Shown: positions 28,367-37,034 of the stretch, in pieces
How the letters are laid out: every line of letters starts with the position of its first letter
Position numbering within the stretch: position 1 is the first letter of the stretch
From: Bradyrhizobium manausense
GTDB taxonomy: Bacteria; Pseudomonadota; Alphaproteobacteria; Rhizobiales; Xanthobacteraceae
Assembly: GCF_001440035.1 (NCBI RefSeq)
Contig: NZ_LJYG01000088.1
Coordinates: forward strand, 1 to 40,850
Direction of reading: 5' to 3'
Length of the DNA: 40,850 nucleotides
Program-made: the position numbers and the translations under genes
Notes under the pieces: generated by a model
Databases searched by the model: none
Told to the model about the DNA's origin: nothing
Seen by the model: the letters and a program-made list of their open reading frames with translations, nothing else

Positions 28367-29380
28367 ATGCGTTTCCGAGGCCTTGATCTAAATCTCCTCG
28401 TCGCGCTCGATGCTCTCATGACCGAGCGCAATCTCACGGCGGCAGCACGCAGCATAAATTTGAGTCAACCGGCCATGAGCGCGGCAGTCGGCCGACTGCG
28501 CACTTACTTCCGAGACGAGCTCTTTACGATGAGGGGGCGCGAACTTATCCCGACCCCGCGTGCGGAAGCCCTCGCCGCTCCAACTCGGGAGGCTCTGCTC
28601 CACATCCAGGTCTCGATTACGTCGCGGGATACGTTCAAGCCAAGTGAATCCGACCGCCGTTTTAGAATCTGCCTGTCGGACTTTGCTACGATCGTGTTGT
28701 TCCGAAACGTCGTCGAGCGCGTCGCACGAGAAGCTCCCGGAATACGGTTCGAGTTGATGCCTCTCGCGGACCCGTTCGATCACCCGCTCGAACGCGCAGA
28801 AATCGACTTTCTTATCGTGCCTGAGGTATACATGTCGCATACGCACCCCAGGGCGGCCCTCTTTGACGAGACAATTGTGTGCGTCGGTTGCCGTTCGAAC
28901 AAGCATCTGTCTCGGCAGCTTACATTCGGACGATACATGTCGATGGGGCACGTTGCGGTCAAATTTGGCCGTTCGCGAGTGCCCTCCATCGACGATTGGT
29001 ACATGAGAGAGCACGGCCTCAGGCGACGGGTTGAGCTCGTCGTGCCGAGCTTTAGCATGATCCCGCACATGCTAGTGGGCACCAACCGAATAGCCACGAT
29101 GCCCTTGACGCTAGTGAAGTACTTCGCAAAGACGATGCCACTGCGGATCAACACACTTCCGCTACCACTTCCCGGTTTTACCGAGGCGGTTCAGTGGCCT
29201 TCGGTCCACAATACCGATCCGGCGAGCATATGGATGCGCGAGGTTTTGTTACAGGAGGCAGCTCGCCTAGCTCCTGGGCGCGCTAGTTCCAAAACTCGTT
29301 TAAGCCATTCATCGAACGACCTTTCACCAGCTAACGACTCGGCTGCAGACGCTCAAAAAAATGGCAACTCCGGCTCCTAA
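28367..29380 (+). CDS. nodD1: NodD1, LysR-type nodulation activator
   Basis: A 337-residue LysR-family regulator that, with plant flavonoids, activates the nod box. The N-terminus [18 protein letters not shown] and the helix-turn-helix [23 protein letters not shown] are typical of NodD; conserved [16 protein letters not shown] follows. I use the ATG at 28367, giving the canonical N-terminus; a GTG at 28361 is in frame. The protein runs about 20 residues longer than most NodD proteins, ending in a Ser/Asn-rich tail ([20 protein letters not shown]). It is divergent from the nod operon and the numbering 1 follows its position; no nodD2 is present in the window. Confidence 0.94.
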   Translation: MRFRGLDLNLLVALDALMTERNLTAAARSINLSQPAMSAAVGRLRTYFRDELFTMRGRELIPTPRAEALAAPTREALLHIQVSITSRDTFKPSESDRRFRICLSDFATIVLFRNVVERVAREAPGIRFELMPLADPFDHPLERAEIDFLIVPEVYMSHTHPRAALFDETIVCVGCRSNKHLSRQLTFGRYMSMGHVAVKFGRSRVPSIDDWYMREHGLRRRVELVVPSFSMIPHMLVGTNRIATMPLTLVKYFAKTMPLRINTLPLPLPGFTEAVQWPSVHNTDPASIWMREVLLQEAARLAPGRASSKTRLSHSSNDLSPANDSAADAQKNGNSGS

Positions 29381-29444
29381 CCTGCTTCTTGCTCCAAGAA
29401 CTGATGTCGATGATAATGGTTAGTCAATAGCGCTTGCTGTACTA

Positions 29445-30282
29445 GGGTCTGTACCTAATTAGCGAACTTTGATTCCCTCGCACCGAGTTGATTCGATGCG
29501 GGGGGACTTGGATGCGCAAAGGACTGTTCTGGCTCAACGACGAGCAATGGGCTCAGATAAAGCCGCATCTGCCAACGAACCAGACTGGCCCGGCGCGCGA
29601 TGACGATCGACGCATTATCAGCGGTATTATTCACATGCTTCAGTGCGGCGCACGCTGGCGCGATTGTCCGCAGGACTATGGTCCTTACACGACGATCTAC
29701 AACCGCTTTAATCGCTGGGCCAAGCGCGGACATTGGCAGGCGATCTTTGAAGCGCTCGCCCGCTGCGGCAGGGACGGCGTGATTTTGTCCATCGACTCCA
29801 CCTCGATCAAAGCGCATCGCTCGGCGAGCGGCGGAAAAGGGGGGAGCATGAACAGGCGATCGGCCGTTCGCGCGGTGGGCGGACCACGAAAATCCACGCG
29901 CTGAGCGATCCTGATTGCAGGCCTTACGCATTTCATCTCACTCCAGGCCAGGACGCAGATATTGCCGCAGCGCCGGCCCTCTTGAAACTCGCCCCACCCA
30001 TGTCTGCCCTCATCGGCGACAAAGGATACGACGGCGACGGCTTTCGCGCCGAAATCGTCGATCGTGGTGCCAAGCCCGTCATTCCAAACAAATCCAACAG
30101 GGTCACTCTCCACAGCTTCAGCAAACGCGCCTACAAGGGGCGCAACGTCATCGAGCGCTGTTTCTGCCGCCTCAAGGATTTCAGGCGTGTCGCAACTCGC
30201 TATGACAAACTTGCCAGAAACTTCTTGGCTGCCGTCCACCTCGCCGCCATCGTCGCCTATTGGATCAATTGAGTCTGAACCC
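29445..30282 (+). mobile_element. IS5-family insertion sequence (IS427-like), complete
   Basis: An 838-bp element with imperfect terminal inverted repeats: the left end reads GGGTCTGTACCTAATT and the complement of the right end GGGTTCAGACTCAATT. It is flanked by TA on both sides (29443-29444 and 30283-30284), the usual target duplication for this group. It carries one transposase made from two frames. It begins 65 bp after the nodD1 stop and separates nodD1 from the genes on its right. Confidence 0.85.
29512..30272 (+). CDS. IS5-family DDE transposase, two frames joined by -1 shift
   Basis: The first frame runs 29512-29904 and covers the N-terminal domain and the first catalytic aspartate (LSIDSTSIKAH). 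The second frame, -1 relative to the first, continues from the run AAAAGGGGGG at 29835-29844 through EQAIGRSRGGRTTKIHAL, IGDKGYDGD (second Asp) and RNVIERCFCRLKDFRR (Glu) to 30272. Reading the slip at the G-run joins the two parts without loss of any conserved residue. This is the arrangement expected for an element that makes its transposase by programmed frameshifting. It is therefore probably functional rather than a pseudogene, though a simple mutation cannot be excluded. Confidence 0.85.
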
Positions 30283-30528
30283 TAGCGCTTTTTCACGATC
30301 AGGACTTTTCCACGCAGCTCTCGCCGGGACTTGATGACGTCAGCTTAGTGGCCGGCACTCCTCCGATTAATGCACTTGGCCGCCAATTGATCACGTTGCA
30401 TCTCGTGGCCAGCGCTCGTTTCCCTCCAATCGACTCGGCTCGCCAGAAAGAGGCCATTTGGCGAATGGTTCGTCAGATCAACTGCCGGCGGCGTCGACGT
30501 GACGGCTATCGATCTGGTAATATCGAGG

Positions 30529-31638
30529 TTACTCGACCATCTCAACCGCGTGGTCGCGCCAGCGATTGACTACGAAGGCGGCAGACCCATTGTCACCTTT
30601 GGCATCAAATCGAACTTGGCCGACCACGGTCTCAATTTCTTGCGACCGAAGTTCTTTCGCCACGCGCAGAGCGTTGAACGAGCCCGCGCGCTTCACCGCG
30701 TCGGCCCATGCTTGTACGGCAGCATAAGTGTAAAGCGTGTAGCCCTCCGGAGACTTGCTAGATGCTTTCAGTCGAGCGACGACGTCGGCCGCCTCAGGCC
30801 TTTTGGTGGCGTCGGGCATGAAGGTGAAGAGAGTGCCGTTTGCGGTACCGCTCGCAATCGCCCAAAACTCGCCGGTCATCAAGGGATCGTTAGCCATGAC
30901 CGTGAAGCCGGCTTGTGCGTCCGCCGCTTGCCGTACGATCAAGCCGATTTCCGTGTAGTAGCCACCGATATAAGCGATCTGAATGGCTTCTCTCTTCAAT
31001 CTCGTCACCAGCGCCGTGTAATCCTTCTCGCCGGCCATATAGCTTTGCCGCATCAGAGGCTGCAGACCCGCATCATTGAGACGAGATGCAACAACGTCTG
31101 CAATGCCCTTCCCGGCAGTGCTCTTGTCATCAAGGATGGCAATCTTACTCTTCGAATAGTGCCGCAAGATATAATCGGCGGCGACTAGGCCTTGCTGATC
31201 GTCACGGCCGCAGATCCGAAAAACAGTCTTGAGGCCTCGCTCGGTCAGTTGAGGATTAGTTGATCCAGACGAAATCTGGATAATTGCTGCTTCATCGTAA
31301 ACGTCGGAGGCGGGAATTGATGAAGAGGAGCAAAAGTGGCCAACGACCAACCTGACCTGATCCGACACCAATCGATTTGCGACCGCCACGGCTTGCTTAG
31401 GATCGCAGGCGTCGTCGGCAACAATCAATCTGATCTTTGTATCGAGAAACACGCCGGAAGAATTCAAATCGTCCACGGCCGCACTAGCGCCATACTGCAT
31501 CTGTGCACCAACCGCGGCGTTGCTGCCCGTCATGGGACCCGCTACTGCAATATAGATATCGTCAGCGGACGCGACCGAAACCAATACAGAAGCAAGGACC
31601 ACCGCGCCGGCAACCGAACTTTTGCTAAAGAAGGCCAT
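30529..31638 (-). CDS. Periplasmic branched-chain amino acid-type binding protein
   Basis: A 369-residue LivK-like substrate-binding protein (type I periplasmic fold). The N-terminus MAFFSKSSVAGAVVLASVLV followed by ASA-DD is a good signal peptide with cleavage after ASA. Family features include IYIAVAGPMTGSNAAVGAQM, VVGHFCSSSSIPASDVY, ISSGSTNPQLTERG and KDYTALVTRLK. It would bind an amino acid, amide or small organic ligand in the periplasm. No permease or ATPase gene lies next to it, so it is an orphan that must use a transporter encoded elsewhere or act as a sensor. It is the gene nearest nodD1 on the right apart from the insertion sequence, with a Shine-Dalgarno TTAGGAA before its ATG. 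Confidence 0.87.
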   Translation of the reverse strand: MAFFSKSSVAGAVVLASVLVSVASADDIYIAVAGPMTGSNAAVGAQMQYGASAAVDDLNSSGVFLDTKIRLIVADDACDPKQAVAVANRLVSDQVRLVVGHFCSSSSIPASDVYDEAAIIQISSGSTNPQLTERGLKTVFRICGRDDQQGLVAADYILRHYSKSKIAILDDKSTAGKGIADVVASRLNDAGLQPLMRQSYMAGEKDYTALVTRLKREAIQIAYIGGYYTEIGLIVRQAADAQAGFTVMANDPLMTGEFWAIASGTANGTLFTFMPDATKRPEAADVVARLKASSKSPEGYTLYTYAAVQAWADAVKRAGSFNALRVAKELRSQEIETVVGQVRFDAKGDNGSAAFVVNRWRDHAVEMVE

Positions 31639-31779
31639 TTGACGTTCCTAACTGTGGTTTGTTCTTGCGGTAAGGCTTGCAGTGGTTTCGAGCACCTCGG
31701 TCGCGGATGTTAGCGGACGCACAGAGCGTCGCCTTGTCTGAGCGATCGTCCGCGCAATCCAATTGTTCCTCTTACCCGG

Positions 31780-32238
31780 CTATTGATCTGCATCATCTGG
31801 AGCGCGTGCACGCCGGCGGGTATGTCCGCACCCATCATGCGACATCGCATCGAGGCGAGCAGGTAGTTCGTCCACACTCACGTTCGATTCGGCATTCTTC
31901 GTGATGTTGCGCAAACGATCGCGCAACTCGGTTGCGCGCGCGACCTGAAGCTCCGCTCGCTCCAATTGCTCGCTCAACAAGTTAGGAAGCGAGGATCTGC
32001 CCTCCATCGCTTTCCGGATCTCTTGCAGAGTGAAGCCAAGCTCGCGAAGTGCCAGGATATGATAAACTCTTCTAACGCTTTCAGAGTCGTAAATCCGGTG
32101 ACCACCACCCGTGCGCTGCGATGCTCTAAGCAATCCCGTGTGTTCATAATGACGCAGCGCGCGCACCGTCACGCCGGTCGCCTCTGCAAGTTCACCGATG
32201 CGTCGCCAGCGACGCCTGAATACTGTAGGTCTGGTCAT
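31780..32238 (-). CDS. nolA: NolA-like MerR-family regulator, C-terminally shortened
   Basis: A 152-residue MerR-type regulator. RRIGELAEATGVTVRALRHY is the helix-turn-helix, followed by GGHRIYDSESVRRVYHILAL and LGFTLQEIRKAMEGRSSL. The segment with RATELRDRLRNIT and SVDELPARLDAMS agrees closely with what I remember of Bradyrhizobium NolA, a regulator of nodulation and genotype-specific host range. NolA is about 240 residues; here a different tail (HDGCGHTRRRARAPDDAD) and a stop follow at about 150, so the C-terminal half is lost. Start: ATG at 32238 with AGAAAGAGAAA upstream; a TTG five codons earlier is possible. Position close to nodD1 fits nolA in Bradyrhizobium. Whether the short form works, like the known shorter NolA products, is open. 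Confidence 0.78.
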   Translation of the reverse strand: MTRPTVFRRRWRRIGELAEATGVTVRALRHYEHTGLLRASQRTGGGHRIYDSESVRRVYHILALRELGFTLQEIRKAMEGRSSLPNLLSEQLERAELQVARATELRDRLRNITKNAESNVSVDELPARLDAMSHDGCGHTRRRARAPDDADQ

Positions 32239-32445
32239 GTTTCTCTTTCTCAAACCTACAACCTAACGTCACGTGAGGTTCAAGCGGTTTCAACGGCCTG
32301 GAGATTTTGTTGCCAACTTTCCGTCGACAACATCGAACCTCGAATTGCGGGGAGCGCCTTAGCGGGCTGAGTGACATGCAAGATACAAGCACCACTCTCC
32401 TGCCATGACGTCGGACGAGTCGTCATGGTGTATCCAAGCGCTAGA

Positions 32446-32664
32446 CTAAGCGACTGACGCAATGGCCACCATTAGCCTTCTTAAGAGAACCAATTCGGCC
32501 TCACCAGCGGCGGTACGACCAAGTACAATCTTGGCAATCTCTGTTCGATTGACGGGAGTTCTCATACTTGCAGGTAGCGCCGCCACCGTCTCATCATAGA
32601 TCTTCCCCAACACTGAAAGGTCTTCTGGATCGAAGACGCCACTTCGTACCTGCAAAACTTGCAC
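32446..32664 (-). CDS. Small conserved hypothetical protein
   Basis: A 72-residue protein starting at a GTG with a strong ACAGGAGAGAC ribosome-binding site. The sequence GVFDPEDLSVLGKIYDETVAALP, then RTPVNRTEIAKIVLGRTAAGE, resembles a family of small alphaproteobacterial proteins with pattern FDPE...LxxxxDEAxxxLP...KSxxAExIL..AAxGE. The usual C-terminal end (ERDPVxLRxxAL) is altered here to AELVLLRRLMVAI. The function is unknown. It is 207 bp upstream of nolA on the same strand. Confidence 0.62.
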   Translation of the reverse strand: MQVLQVRSGVFDPEDLSVLGKIYDETVAALPASMRTPVNRTEIAKIVLGRTAAGEAELVLLRRLMVAIASVA

Positions 32665-33525
32665 CGTCTCTCCTGTCGACGTATCGCGCCGGCGGCGCGG
32701 CTCCTTGCAAGGACGTTTGGCTGCGTTAGGGCAAAAAAAAGACCGACCTGCGGCGCGCCAGCCTCATGAGCATGTCGACTCGTCGCTCGATGCAGCACTT
32801 CGGCGCATTGGCGCGATGGATGCGGGCAACCGGTCGACTGTGGATTTTGACCGCGCAACCAACATCGCGAGCGTTGGAACGCCGGGGCCGAGCCCATTTC
32901 TACTTCGCTCACACCGAATCGCCCAGCTCGTGATGAACCAGCCGGAAGATGAGCTTTTTCCAGCACCGACGCGCTAAGGCATGCAAGGCATTGTCGCTGC
33001 CTAAAACACAATACTGTATACAACGCGAACGGGCACTCCGCTCGATCGTCTTCGCCAGGCCGAAATCGTACCTGACGTTTTCGGCACGCCTCAACGGTGT
33101 GGCGCGAAGTCCGATCGTTGCTTGTAGAACAATCCCCAAGAGTTCAGCCAGTAAGCGCCATCCGGATTACCCGTTGCATTCGAACTGAATGCTGCTACTA
33201 GCGGAAAACCACACCGACGGTCCGTCCTGGATCGGCACCAACATCGCGTAGCAGCTGCGGAACTTCAGCATCATGCAGGACAGTGCGCGGCTCACAGCGA
33301 GGCGGCAAACCGGAAAGCATGATCAGGATGTAAGACCACCGGTTCAGAACAGAAAACCGCCCCAAACGAGCGAAAGCAAGAATGGATTTCTCGGCCCGCA
33401 GAGTTGCACTGTCCTGGCGGGTCCGATGCAAAGAATGAGTTTGGGACGCAAGCTCACCTCGAGAACACTCCGATGGCGCAACGAATGAATTGATCGACTA
33501 GCGTCTATTCGGCTTTGGAATTCAC
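32665..33525. other. Gene-free stretch
   Basis: About 860 bp with overlapping short frames on both strands and no family features. Possible promoter DNA for the lysR gene lies at its right end. No terminators with T-runs or RNA genes were recognised. Confidence 0.45.
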
Positions 33526-34425
33526 ATGGACGTTCGGAAATTACGCGCTTTCGTGGAGGTCGTACGGCAAGGCGGGTTCTCAAAGGCTGGCAAAGTCGTA
33601 TTCGCGACGCAGTCTACGGTGAGCAAGGCGGTCAGGCAGCTTGAGGACGAGATTGGTGTGCCATTGCTTGACCGGATCGGCCATCGCAGCAAACTTACCG
33701 CTGCCGGCGAGATTGTTTATCGTCGTGCGATCAGCATTCTGGCAGAACGGGATGATCTAGTTTCCGAACTGAACGAGCTGCGCGGCCTGAAATGCGGCAT
33801 TCTCAAGCTCGGTTTGCCACCGATTGGCAGCGGCACGCTGTTCGGGAAGCTATTTGCGATCTATCGCAAAAGTTATCCCGGCGTCGACATCCGGCTCGTC
33901 GAGTACGGATGCGAGCGCCTGGAGGAGATTTTGCTGTCGGGCGAGATCGAACTTGCCGCCTCGCTTCTTCCCGTATCGGAAGGCTTTGAATGGCAGGACG
34001 TCAAGCGCGAGCCCCTCACGGTTCTGCTACCGGTTGACCACAAGCTTTCACGGTGTCGATCCCTTGATATTCCGGCCTTGCGGGAGCTTCCGCTCATTCT
34101 CTTTGAAACCGGATTTGCATTGAACCGCGTAATTATAGAAGGTTTCCGACGGCACGGTTTTGAGCCGCGCGTCGCGGCGCGGAGTAGCCAGGTTGACTTC
34201 ATCGTCGAGCTTGCGGCTGCGGGCATGGGCGTCGCCTTTCTGCCACGGATGATTGCCGAGCAACGCACACATCTTTCGATCGTCCGCGTTCCGCTCGACG
34301 AAGCCGATACGGACTGGCGCATTGCGATGATCTGGCGGCGCGGCGCCCATCTGTCGCATGCCGCGAGGGCCTGGCTCGATCTGGTGGCTCGCACGCGCTT
34401 CGAAAATCATTCCGGCAACGACTGA
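33526..34425 (+). CDS. LysR-family transcription regulator
   Basis: A 299-residue regulator with an N-terminal helix-turn-helix (GGFSKAGKVVFATQSTVSKAVRQLEDEIGVPLLDR, residues 18-52, in two parts) and a periplasmic-binding-like effector domain. It differs clearly from NodD, so it is not a second nodD. Its target is unknown; the convergent lyase-like gene and the hisC/monooxygenase genes are candidates. TTGGAATTC precedes the ATG at 33526. Gene length is normal for the family. Confidence 0.9.
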   Translation: MDVRKLRAFVEVVRQGGFSKAGKVVFATQSTVSKAVRQLEDEIGVPLLDRIGHRSKLTAAGEIVYRRAISILAERDDLVSELNELRGLKCGILKLGLPPIGSGTLFGKLFAIYRKSYPGVDIRLVEYGCERLEEILLSGEIELAASLLPVSEGFEWQDVKREPLTVLLPVDHKLSRCRSLDIPALRELPLILFETGFALNRVIIEGFRRHGFEPRVAARSSQVDFIVELAAAGMGVAFLPRMIAEQRTHLSIVRVPLDEADTDWRIAMIWRRGAHLSHAARAWLDLVARTRFENHSGND

Positions 34426-34821
34426 ATTGCAGTCGAACAATTCATGGCCGTGAAACCTACGAGGCATTCGCGCTTTGACACCGACTTCTCGTCGCGAGAC
34501 ACATTGTCGCAGTTCTGCCAACGCTGTTGCTGAGTTTGGAATCCAGCGCGGCGTTGGAACGAGAGTGATCTTTCCGAATGGCCTCTCCGATGCGACCAAC
34601 CGGAGCATCGAGTGGATTGATGACCCGCGCGAGAAGCGGCTGGGTTCGCGGCTAGGCCAGGTCATATCTCACGGGGTGAGATTGCCGTGGGTGCATCAGG
34701 TTGGGGCCTGGCAGCTACCTCCCAGTTGCATAACACGAATTCCACGAGGGGCCGCTGACCGAGCGCCAGTGCGGCAGCCTTGAGGTACCGCGAAAATCCG
34801 ACCTAGGATCAAGCACCAAGT
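34426..34821. other. Convergent intergenic region, nothing recognised
   Basis: About 400 bp between the ends of the lysR gene and the lyase-like gene. A plus-strand frame at 34475-34783 has no recognised feature. I found no clear terminator hairpin. Confidence 0.4.
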
Positions 34822-36066
34822 CTAACTGACTATTTGACATTTACTGACGAGCTCGCTCTCTTCTCGGGTCACGATGCCATTACCTGCAGCTTCGCGGGCG
34901 GCGTTCAGTGCGTTATGCATGTCCGCGATCAGCTCGCTGGGATTTTCCATGCCCGCGTGTATGCGAATCAGCGGTCCGGGGAACGCAAGCGAGGTTTCCG
35001 TTCGTTTCGGTGGCTCCGAGAGCAATGCGAGACTTTCGTACCCGCCCCAGGACAAACCAATTCCAAAGATACGTAGGCGACGGAAGAGAACCGAAAGTTG
35101 CGGCCGTGACATCGGCTTTAGAACAACCCCAAAGAGTCCACCGGCACCCAGAAAGTCTCTCTTCCAAATGACATGGCCAGGATCATCGGGAAGCGCCGGG
35201 TGCAATACCCTGTCGACTGCTGGGTGGGTTTGCAGGCTTTGCGCCAGAACAACGCCGTTTTCCCAATGCCGCTTCATGCGCAAAGCTAGGGTACGAAGTC
35301 CCCGGAGGGCCAGATAGATATCATCTGGTCCGCCAATTTCGCCGAAATGATGCGCAGTTGATTTCAGCGCGGCCCATGCCGCTTCATTCGCTGTTGCAAC
35401 GCCAAGCAACGCATCGGAATGGCCAACAATATACTTCGTCGCAGCTTGAATCGAAATGTCGACACCGTGCTCGAACGGCCTGAAATACAGAGGTGTCGCC
35501 CACGTATTGTCCATAATCACAAGAGCGTTCGACAGATGTGCAATGGCCGCGAGTGCCGGCACATCTTGAACCTCGAAGGTCATGGACGATGGCGATTCCA
35601 AATAGATGGCGCGTGTATTTGCGCTGATCTTCGCGGCCAATTCTGACGGCTTGGTTGGACAGAAATATCGCACCTCAATGTGCAGCCTCGAGAGAACGTT
35701 GTCCGCGAAGGCTCTCACGGGCGCGTAGACGCCGTCGCTGATCAGAACAGCGTCGCCCGCTTTTACACAGGCCAGCAGCGAGTGAGTACAAGCCGATTGC
35801 CCTGATGGGAAGAGAATCGAACGAAAGCCGCCCTCTAGCTTGCAGATGGCAGCCTCAAGCGCGCGCGACAGGGGCGAGCCAAAACGACCGTAGCTAGGAT
35901 TGTCTTTATTCCGGTCGTCCCATTCCTCTAAGGTTTCCGAAATAATGGTTGAGCCGCGGTAGATCGGCACATTCACCATCCCCGCGTGTTCCGCCGGCGC
36001 GCGGCCGAGGTGACAAAGTAGAGTTTCCGTGTCCCGTAGGTTCTTGTCGTCGTTCAGATCCTTCAT
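34822..36066 (-). CDS. Cystathionine beta-lyase-like PLP enzyme
   Basis: A 414-residue enzyme of the Cys/Met-metabolism PLP family, most like cystathionine beta-lyase (MetC). Residues fitting the family are Y59-G-R61 (partner-subunit phosphate contacts), the SGQSA loop (88-92), D186 in MDNTWATPLYF and the PLP lysine K211 in AATKYIVGHSDAL. GGAAGAG precedes the ATG. A near-consensus sigma-54 promoter lies about 90 bp upstream, so expression with nif genes is likely. The reaction could be cystathionine cleavage or another C-S lyase or gamma-replacement reaction; sequence reading cannot decide. Rhizobitoxine, made by some bradyrhizobia, inhibits this enzyme class, so a second isozyme is a possible but unproven explanation. 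Confidence 0.86.
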   Translation of the reverse strand: MKDLNDDKNLRDTETLLCHLGRAPAEHAGMVNVPIYRGSTIISETLEEWDDRNKDNPSYGRFGSPLSRALEAAICKLEGGFRSILFPSGQSACTHSLLACVKAGDAVLISDGVYAPVRAFADNVLSRLHIEVRYFCPTKPSELAAKISANTRAIYLESPSSMTFEVQDVPALAAIAHLSNALVIMDNTWATPLYFRPFEHGVDISIQAATKYIVGHSDALLGVATANEAAWAALKSTAHHFGEIGGPDDIYLALRGLRTLALRMKRHWENGVVLAQSLQTHPAVDRVLHPALPDDPGHVIWKRDFLGAGGLFGVVLKPMSRPQLSVLFRRLRIFGIGLSWGGYESLALLSEPPKRTETSLAFPGPLIRIHAGMENPSELIADMHNALNAAREAAGNGIVTREESELVSKCQIVS

Positions 36067-36155
36067 GCCAATTGCTCTTCCATCCCATTACCCTCCCGCT
36101 CGCGCCATGTCGCCACGCTCGTTGATCCGCTCGCATGCTTCCGCTGCATTGCAAG

Positions 36156-36171
36156 TGCAACAACAGTGCCA
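36156..36171 (-). promoter_or_regulatory. Sigma-54 (RpoN) -24/-12 promoter for the lyase-like gene
   Basis: On the minus strand the sequence TGGCACTGTTGTTGCA matches the sigma-54 consensus TGGCAC-N5-TTGCA at every conserved position. The expected transcription start is near 36146, about 80 bases before the ATG at 36066. A TGT-N10-ACA site lies upstream. Confidence 0.82.
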
Positions 36172-36233
36172 ATCTCAAACAATGTTACTGCGACGTTACG
36201 CCAGTGATGTCTCTTGAGCGTTGGCTAGAACTT

Positions 36234-36264
36234 TTCAATCGTCGCGACGACTAGGACGATTGAA
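36234..36264. repeat. Perfect 10-bp inverted repeat between promoter and upstream site
   Basis: TTCAATCGTC (36234-36243) and GACGATTGAA (36255-36264) are exact complements separated by 11 bases. It lies about 65-95 bp upstream of the sigma-54 promoter. It could be an operator for a dimeric regulator or a DNA-bending site. No T-run follows on either strand, so it is not an obvious terminator. Confidence 0.6.
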
Positions 36265-36369
36265 TACGACTTTGACGTTTGCCCAATTCGCTTACTGGAT
36301 GCTCCGCCCACGACTCGCTCACGAGATTATGCATGGCGTGGCGCTTCAGCGCGCCCATTATGAGCTCTT

Positions 36370-36385
36370 TGTAGCAAGTAACACA
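36370..36385. promoter_or_regulatory. Candidate NifA upstream activator site (TGT-N10-ACA)
   Basis: TGTAGCAAGTAACACA fits the NifA-binding consensus TGT-N10-ACA exactly. It lies about 230 bp upstream of the predicted start of the lyase-like gene, somewhat further than the usual 80-150 bp. The short consensus can occur by chance, but the paired sigma-54 promoter raises its credibility. Confidence 0.55.
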
Positions 36386-36492
36386 TTGTCCGATGTTCAT
36401 CGAAATCGCTTGAAACGAACGTAAGGTGAAGTTGTAAACTACCAAAACTGGGGAAGGCATCGGGGCCTTCGTCTCTCAAAACGAGGATTGTG

Positions 36493-36876
36493 ATGTCTCA
36501 AACGCAAATGTTTGCGCTGCGCCCGTCCCTCATGCCTCCCGGCCAATTCCGAGAAACCAGCCAAAGGCATTTGTGTATGCCCGCTGGAGAGCAGCGACGT
36601 CGCCCCTCCACGCGACAACGGACGGACATCCTTGAGCGCCGCGGTGGCCGGTCAGCAGACACCATTCTGTCTGAAATTACGAGCGACAGCTTACAGCGAA
36701 GTGTCGCTGAAGTGCTCAAGGCCAGTAACGAGTATTCGCTGGAGTTGAACCACGCTCAAGTTGCGCATTTTTGTCCGCTTGATGATGACAGAGCGCACAT
36801 CCGACGAGCGCCCTCTTGCAATTCAGGCCTCGCTACACAAGTATTAGTTTTTCTCAACAGTTCATGCAACTGTTAG
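36493..36876 (+). CDS. Hypothetical protein
   Basis: A 127-residue open frame whose ATG at 36493 is preceded by GAGGA at good spacing. The N-terminal half is Arg/Pro-rich (PAGEQRRRPSTRQRTDILERRGG); the middle (ADTILSEITSDSLQRSVAEVLKASNEYSLELN) looks helical and protein-like; the end is Cys/Ser-rich. I recognise no family. A small hairpin (GAAGGC/GCCTTC, 36453-36470) lies in its leader. The inverted repeat AACAGT/ACTGTT (36856-36874) overlaps its stop. It may be real or a relic. Confidence 0.35.
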   Translation: MSQTQMFALRPSLMPPGQFRETSQRHLCMPAGEQRRRPSTRQRTDILERRGGRSADTILSEITSDSLQRSVAEVLKASNEYSLELNHAQVAHFCPLDDDRAHIRRAPSCNSGLATQVLVFLNSSCNC

Positions 36877-37034
36877 GATTGACATATAGAAAGTGGTGAA
36901 GACCCGCGCGGACCGGCTGTGTAGAGACATAACCGACCTGCTGGTGCGGAAGCTCATGTGCAAAATACAGAATGTTTCACTCAGATGGGATTATCGCCAT
37001 GCTCAGAACCCATGCCTTCCGACGGAGCGACCAC

